Shown one piece after another: positions 7,566-9,064 of a DNA stretch of 9,064 bases. How positions within the stretch are numbered: the first letter of the stretch is position 1; every line of letters begins with the position of its first letter. A model generated the notes under the pieces. The model did no database searches, was not told where the DNA came from, and saw nothing but the letters and a program-made list of their open reading frames with translations. The translations under genes and the position numbers were made by a program. The stretch is from Ruminococcus sp. CAG:563 (GTDB lineage: Bacteria > Bacillota > Clostridia > Oscillospirales > Acutalibacteraceae). The stretch spans positions 1 to 9,064 of the forward strand of contig FR882064.1 of assembly GCA_000434915.1 (NCBI GenBank), in the 5' to 3' direction.

Positions 7566-7594
7566 ATCATAGCATTGTTTTTGTCGAATTACAA
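7566..7594 (-). promoter_or_regulatory. Promoter of the EamA transporter gene
   Basis: On the minus strand TTGTAA (7589-7594, 4 of 6 consensus) and TATGAT (7566-7571, 5 of 6) are separated by 17 bp. The leader to the chosen ATG would be about 25 nt. No clear operator palindrome was seen apart from TTAATTAA in the leader. Confidence 0.6.
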
Positions 7595-7623
7595 CAGACG
7601 ATTTAGATTTTGTATTTGTTTTA

Positions 7624-7655
7624 AAAGAGCAAAAAGAGGAGCACGCCGCCCCTCT
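7624..7655 (-). terminator. Intrinsic terminator of the tetR-methyltransferase operon
   Basis: On the minus strand AGAGGGGC and GCTCCTCT form an 8-bp GC-rich stem (one G-U) with loop GGCGT at 7635-7655, followed by TTTTTGCTCTTTT. It begins 6 nt after the methyltransferase stop codon and separates the operon from the transporter gene. Confidence 0.88.
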
Positions 7656-7661
7656 CATTGC

Positions 7662-8378
7662 TTATTTCTTTTTTAAAACAATCTTTATAAAGTTAAGATA
7701 TTTTCCGCCGCCGGCTTCCATTGATTTTCTGTCGCCTACGGCATATTCGTTATCCTGCTTCAGCCAATCGGCCCAAACCTCGTCATTGGATTCCATCTCT
7801 CCTATTTCAATAAGCTCTGCACCGACGCATTGCTCAACCGTTGCCTTCCAGTAAGCAGCATCATGCATATAGTCGAGCTGTTCGGGCGTCCATGACAGCA
7901 AAAGCTCCTTCGGAAGATCGTCGTGGCAGTCCTTTTTCATTCCGGGAATCGAGATATAGATATATCCACCGCTTTTTACAAACGGAAGAAGCTTTTCGTC
8001 AAGATATCCCGAATTTCTGCCGAAATAATTATAGGAATCCGTCGTAACAACTGCGTCAAAAAAGTCTTTTTCAAACGGAAGATTTTCGGCGTCCGCTTTG
8101 ACGGGAATTATTTGTTCCTCGGTTAAACCCATGCTTTCAAAGAATTTTTTATTCTCCTCGGGATCGCTCCAAAGGTCGGCTGCATAGACCTTGAAGCCGT
8201 ACTCCTTGGCGAGAAAAACAGATGTCAATCCTCGTCCGCTTCCAAGGTCACAGACAACGGATCCGTCGGGAATTTTGTGCCCAAGCATAAGCTCCTCTTC
8301 GAGCTTTATCGGGTTCGGTCCCATGATTTTCTCCATAAGCTCCGGTGTTTCGTATTTTTTGCTTAAAATATATTTCAT
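7662..8378 (-). CDS. Class I SAM-dependent methyltransferase
   Basis: A 238-residue soluble protein with the Rossmann-fold methyltransferase motifs in order: motif I VVCDLGSGRG (41-50), which binds S-adenosylmethionine; the acidic residue closing beta 2 in VYAADLW (D69 region); KADAENLPF (94-102), the adenine-contacting loop; FFDAVVTTDSYNYFG (106-120), motif IV; and LLPFVKSGGYIYISIPG (130-146), motif VI. The N-terminal KYETPELMEKIMGPNP and C-terminal parts should carry the substrate pocket. It resembles the clostridial 'methyltransferase domain' proteins often annotated near cyclopropane-fatty-acid synthase or UbiE types. The substrate is unknown; a small molecule seems more likely than nucleic acid or protein. 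GGGAG is 8 nt upstream of the ATG, inside the end of tetR. The ATGA overlap with tetR implies co-translation. Confidence 0.92.
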   Translation of the reverse strand: MKYILSKKYETPELMEKIMGPNPIKLEEELMLGHKIPDGSVVCDLGSGRGLTSVFLAKEYGFKVYAADLWSDPEENKKFFESMGLTEEQIIPVKADAENLPFEKDFFDAVVTTDSYNYFGRNSGYLDEKLLPFVKSGGYIYISIPGMKKDCHDDLPKELLLSWTPEQLDYMHDAAYWKATVEQCVGAELIEIGEMESNDEVWADWLKQDNEYAVGDRKSMEAGGGKYLNFIKIVLKKK

Positions 8379-8974
8379 AGTGATTTCTCCCTTAAATCAT
8401 CAATAAATTTGTTAATATGCATCTCTGCCTGCGAAACAATTTCTTTCTTGTTTTCCGATTCGTCATAAACTGTATAAAGCATAAACATGGGTCCGTAAAA
8501 GCTTAAAGCAAGCTGTCCGGCATCGTTCTCAGAATAATTCATTCCGACAAAAACTTCTTTCATATAATCAAGCGGACCGCTTGAAATATAGCTTTTGTAG
8601 AGCTCCGCCATCTCAGAATTTTTGAACCGTTCAAGCGAAAGCATTCGGCGAAAACGGGCAGCAAATTCATCATCTGTCCAATGCTTAAACATGGCAACGC
8701 TAAATGTTTTTATGCTTTCAAGCGAAACATTGTTATAATCGTCATCAACATTCGGCATATCATTTTCATCGGCGTAAAAGCCGTCCGCCTCGTTCATCTT
8801 TTTCAAAATGCTGTCAAAAATATCCCTCTTGCTTTTATAATGCTTATACAGCGACGGTGCCTTGATTCCGACCGCCGACGCAATCTCGGCAACGGACACC
8901 GCATCATAACCGTTCTCGGAAAACAGCCGAAGCGACTCCGATAATATTCTCTGTTTTGTATCTACCTGTTTCAT
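8375..8974 (-). CDS. TetR/AcrR-family transcriptional repressor
   Basis: A 199-residue protein of typical TetR size. The N-terminal DNA-binding domain covers about residues 7-54: TKQRILSESLRLFSENGYDAVSV, then the helix-turn-helix at about 27-46 (SVAEIASAVGIKAPSLYKHY) and the usual KSKRDIFDSIL continuation. The remaining helices form the ligand-binding and dimerisation domain, which is not conserved enough to predict the inducer. The start at 8974 has GGAGG 4 nt upstream. The stop codon overlaps the methyltransferase ATG by 4 bp (ATGA). Two palindromes in its promoter suggest it represses its own operon. Co-regulation of a methyltransferase points to a small-molecule response, an inference from the operon layout. 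Confidence 0.95.
   Translation of the reverse strand: MKQVDTKQRILSESLRLFSENGYDAVSVAEIASAVGIKAPSLYKHYKSKRDIFDSILKKMNEADGFYADENDMPNVDDDYNNVSLESIKTFSVAMFKHWTDDEFAARFRRMLSLERFKNSEMAELYKSYISSGPLDYMKEVFVGMNYSENDAGQLALSFYGPMFMLYTVYDESENKKEIVSQAEMHINKFIDDLREKSL
8387..8391 (-). promoter_or_regulatory. Shine-Dalgarno of the methyltransferase inside the tetR end
   Basis: On the minus strand GGGAG is 8 nt before the ATG at 8378 and lies within the last codons of tetR. The good spacing confirms this start. With the ATGA overlap it allows both fresh initiation and translational coupling. Confidence 0.85.
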
Positions 8975-8978
8975 AAAT

Positions 8979-8983
8979 CCTCC
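8979..8983 (-). promoter_or_regulatory. Shine-Dalgarno of tetR
   Basis: On the minus strand GGAGG is followed by ATTT and the ATG at 8974, a rather short spacing of 4 nt. Operator 2 directly abuts it on the upstream side. Confidence 0.85.
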
Positions 8984-9001
8984 AGCTAATGTTCATTAGC
9001 T
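8984..9001. promoter_or_regulatory. TetR operator 2, perfect 18-bp palindrome over the transcription start
   Basis: AGCTAATG-TT-CATTAGCT is a perfect 8-bp inverted repeat with a 2-bp centre. It spans the predicted transcription start (about 8997) up to the Shine-Dalgarno. Size and symmetry fit a TetR-family dimer site, and its core recurs in operator 1, with centres 26 bp apart. Confidence 0.85.
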
Positions 9002-9003
9002 AT

Positions 9004-9032
9004 ATTATAAGCTAATAATCGTTAGCTGTCAA
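9004..9032 (-). promoter_or_regulatory. Consensus promoter of the tetR-methyltransferase operon
   Basis: On the minus strand TTGACA (9027-9032) and TATAAT (9004-9009) are both perfect sigma-A consensus boxes with the optimal 17-bp spacer. Such a strong promoter requires control, and operator 1 fills its spacer. The leader to the tetR ATG is only about 22 nt. Confidence 0.93.
9010..9027. promoter_or_regulatory. TetR operator 1, 18-bp palindrome in the promoter spacer
   Basis: AGCTAATA-AT-CGTTAGCT has 6-bp perfect outer arms (AGCTAA/TTAGCT) and two mismatched inner positions. It exactly fills the gap between -35 and -10 and overlaps the -35 by one base. A bound repressor would block RNA polymerase. 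Confidence 0.85.
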
Positions 9033-9042
9033 GAGAAAAAAT

Positions 9043-9063
9043 AAAAAACCCTTCGAGAAAAGG
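9043..9063 (-). terminator. Possible partial terminator of an upstream gene at the window edge
   Basis: On the minus strand CCTT-TTCTCG-AAGG is followed by GTTTTTT. The short stem may extend beyond the right edge (the next pair would be a G-U). If real, it would end a gene lying to the right on the minus strand. Alternatively the plus-strand AAAAGGA at the very end is a ribosome binding site of a divergent gene. Confidence 0.3.
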
Positions 9064-9064
9064 A

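Noticed and set aside
8681..8944. An 87-codon plus-strand ORF opposite tetR
   Set aside because: It is antisense to the conserved TetR DNA-binding domain and has no family features.

Overview
The window looks like a chromosomal segment of a low-to-medium GC, Gram-positive-type gut anaerobe, most likely a Ruminococcus/Oscillospiraceae-like Clostridium relative. This is inferred from the strong GGAGG ribosome binding sites, sigma-A type promoters, AT-rich intergenic DNA, short genes of clostridial character and a huge secreted protein with Listeria-Bacteroides (InlB/Flg_new) repeats. The species cannot be named from the sequence alone. All four supported genes lie on the minus strand. No tRNA, rRNA, CRISPR array, insertion sequence or integrase was seen.

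Region 1 (6354 down to 1, continuing past the left edge) is one uninterrupted reading frame of at least 2118 codons. It has a signal peptide, then two tandem copies of a large unrecognised module that shares FYVPE and VDTSR motifs, each followed by a FIVAR-like helical segment. A long series of InlB/Flg_new-type beta repeats follows, with two beta-sandwich-like insertions between the first repeats. The C-terminal end, with any cell-wall anchor, lies outside the window. The gene has its own extended -10 promoter and a leader of roughly 110 nt with a small hairpin. Near the left edge the gene carries a 165-bp direct repeat with 5 differences, the mark of a recent internal duplication of a 197-residue super-repeat.

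Region 2 (6355-6670) is AT-rich intergenic DNA with the promoter of the giant gene and the terminator of the next gene. Region 3 (6671-7534) is an EamA/DMT-type membrane transporter with a strikingly clear internal duplication. It is a single-gene unit with its own promoter and terminator.

Region 4 (7624-9032) is a compact two-gene operon: a TetR-family repressor whose stop codon overlaps (ATGA) the start of a class I SAM-dependent methyltransferase, closed by a strong intrinsic terminator. Its promoter is a perfect TTGACA-17 bp-TATAAT. One 18-bp palindrome fills the spacer and a second covers the likely transcription start up to the Shine-Dalgarno, so autorepression by the TetR protein is strongly suggested. 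Relief by a small-molecule ligand would switch on repressor and methyltransferase together. Nothing in the sequence links the three transcription units functionally.
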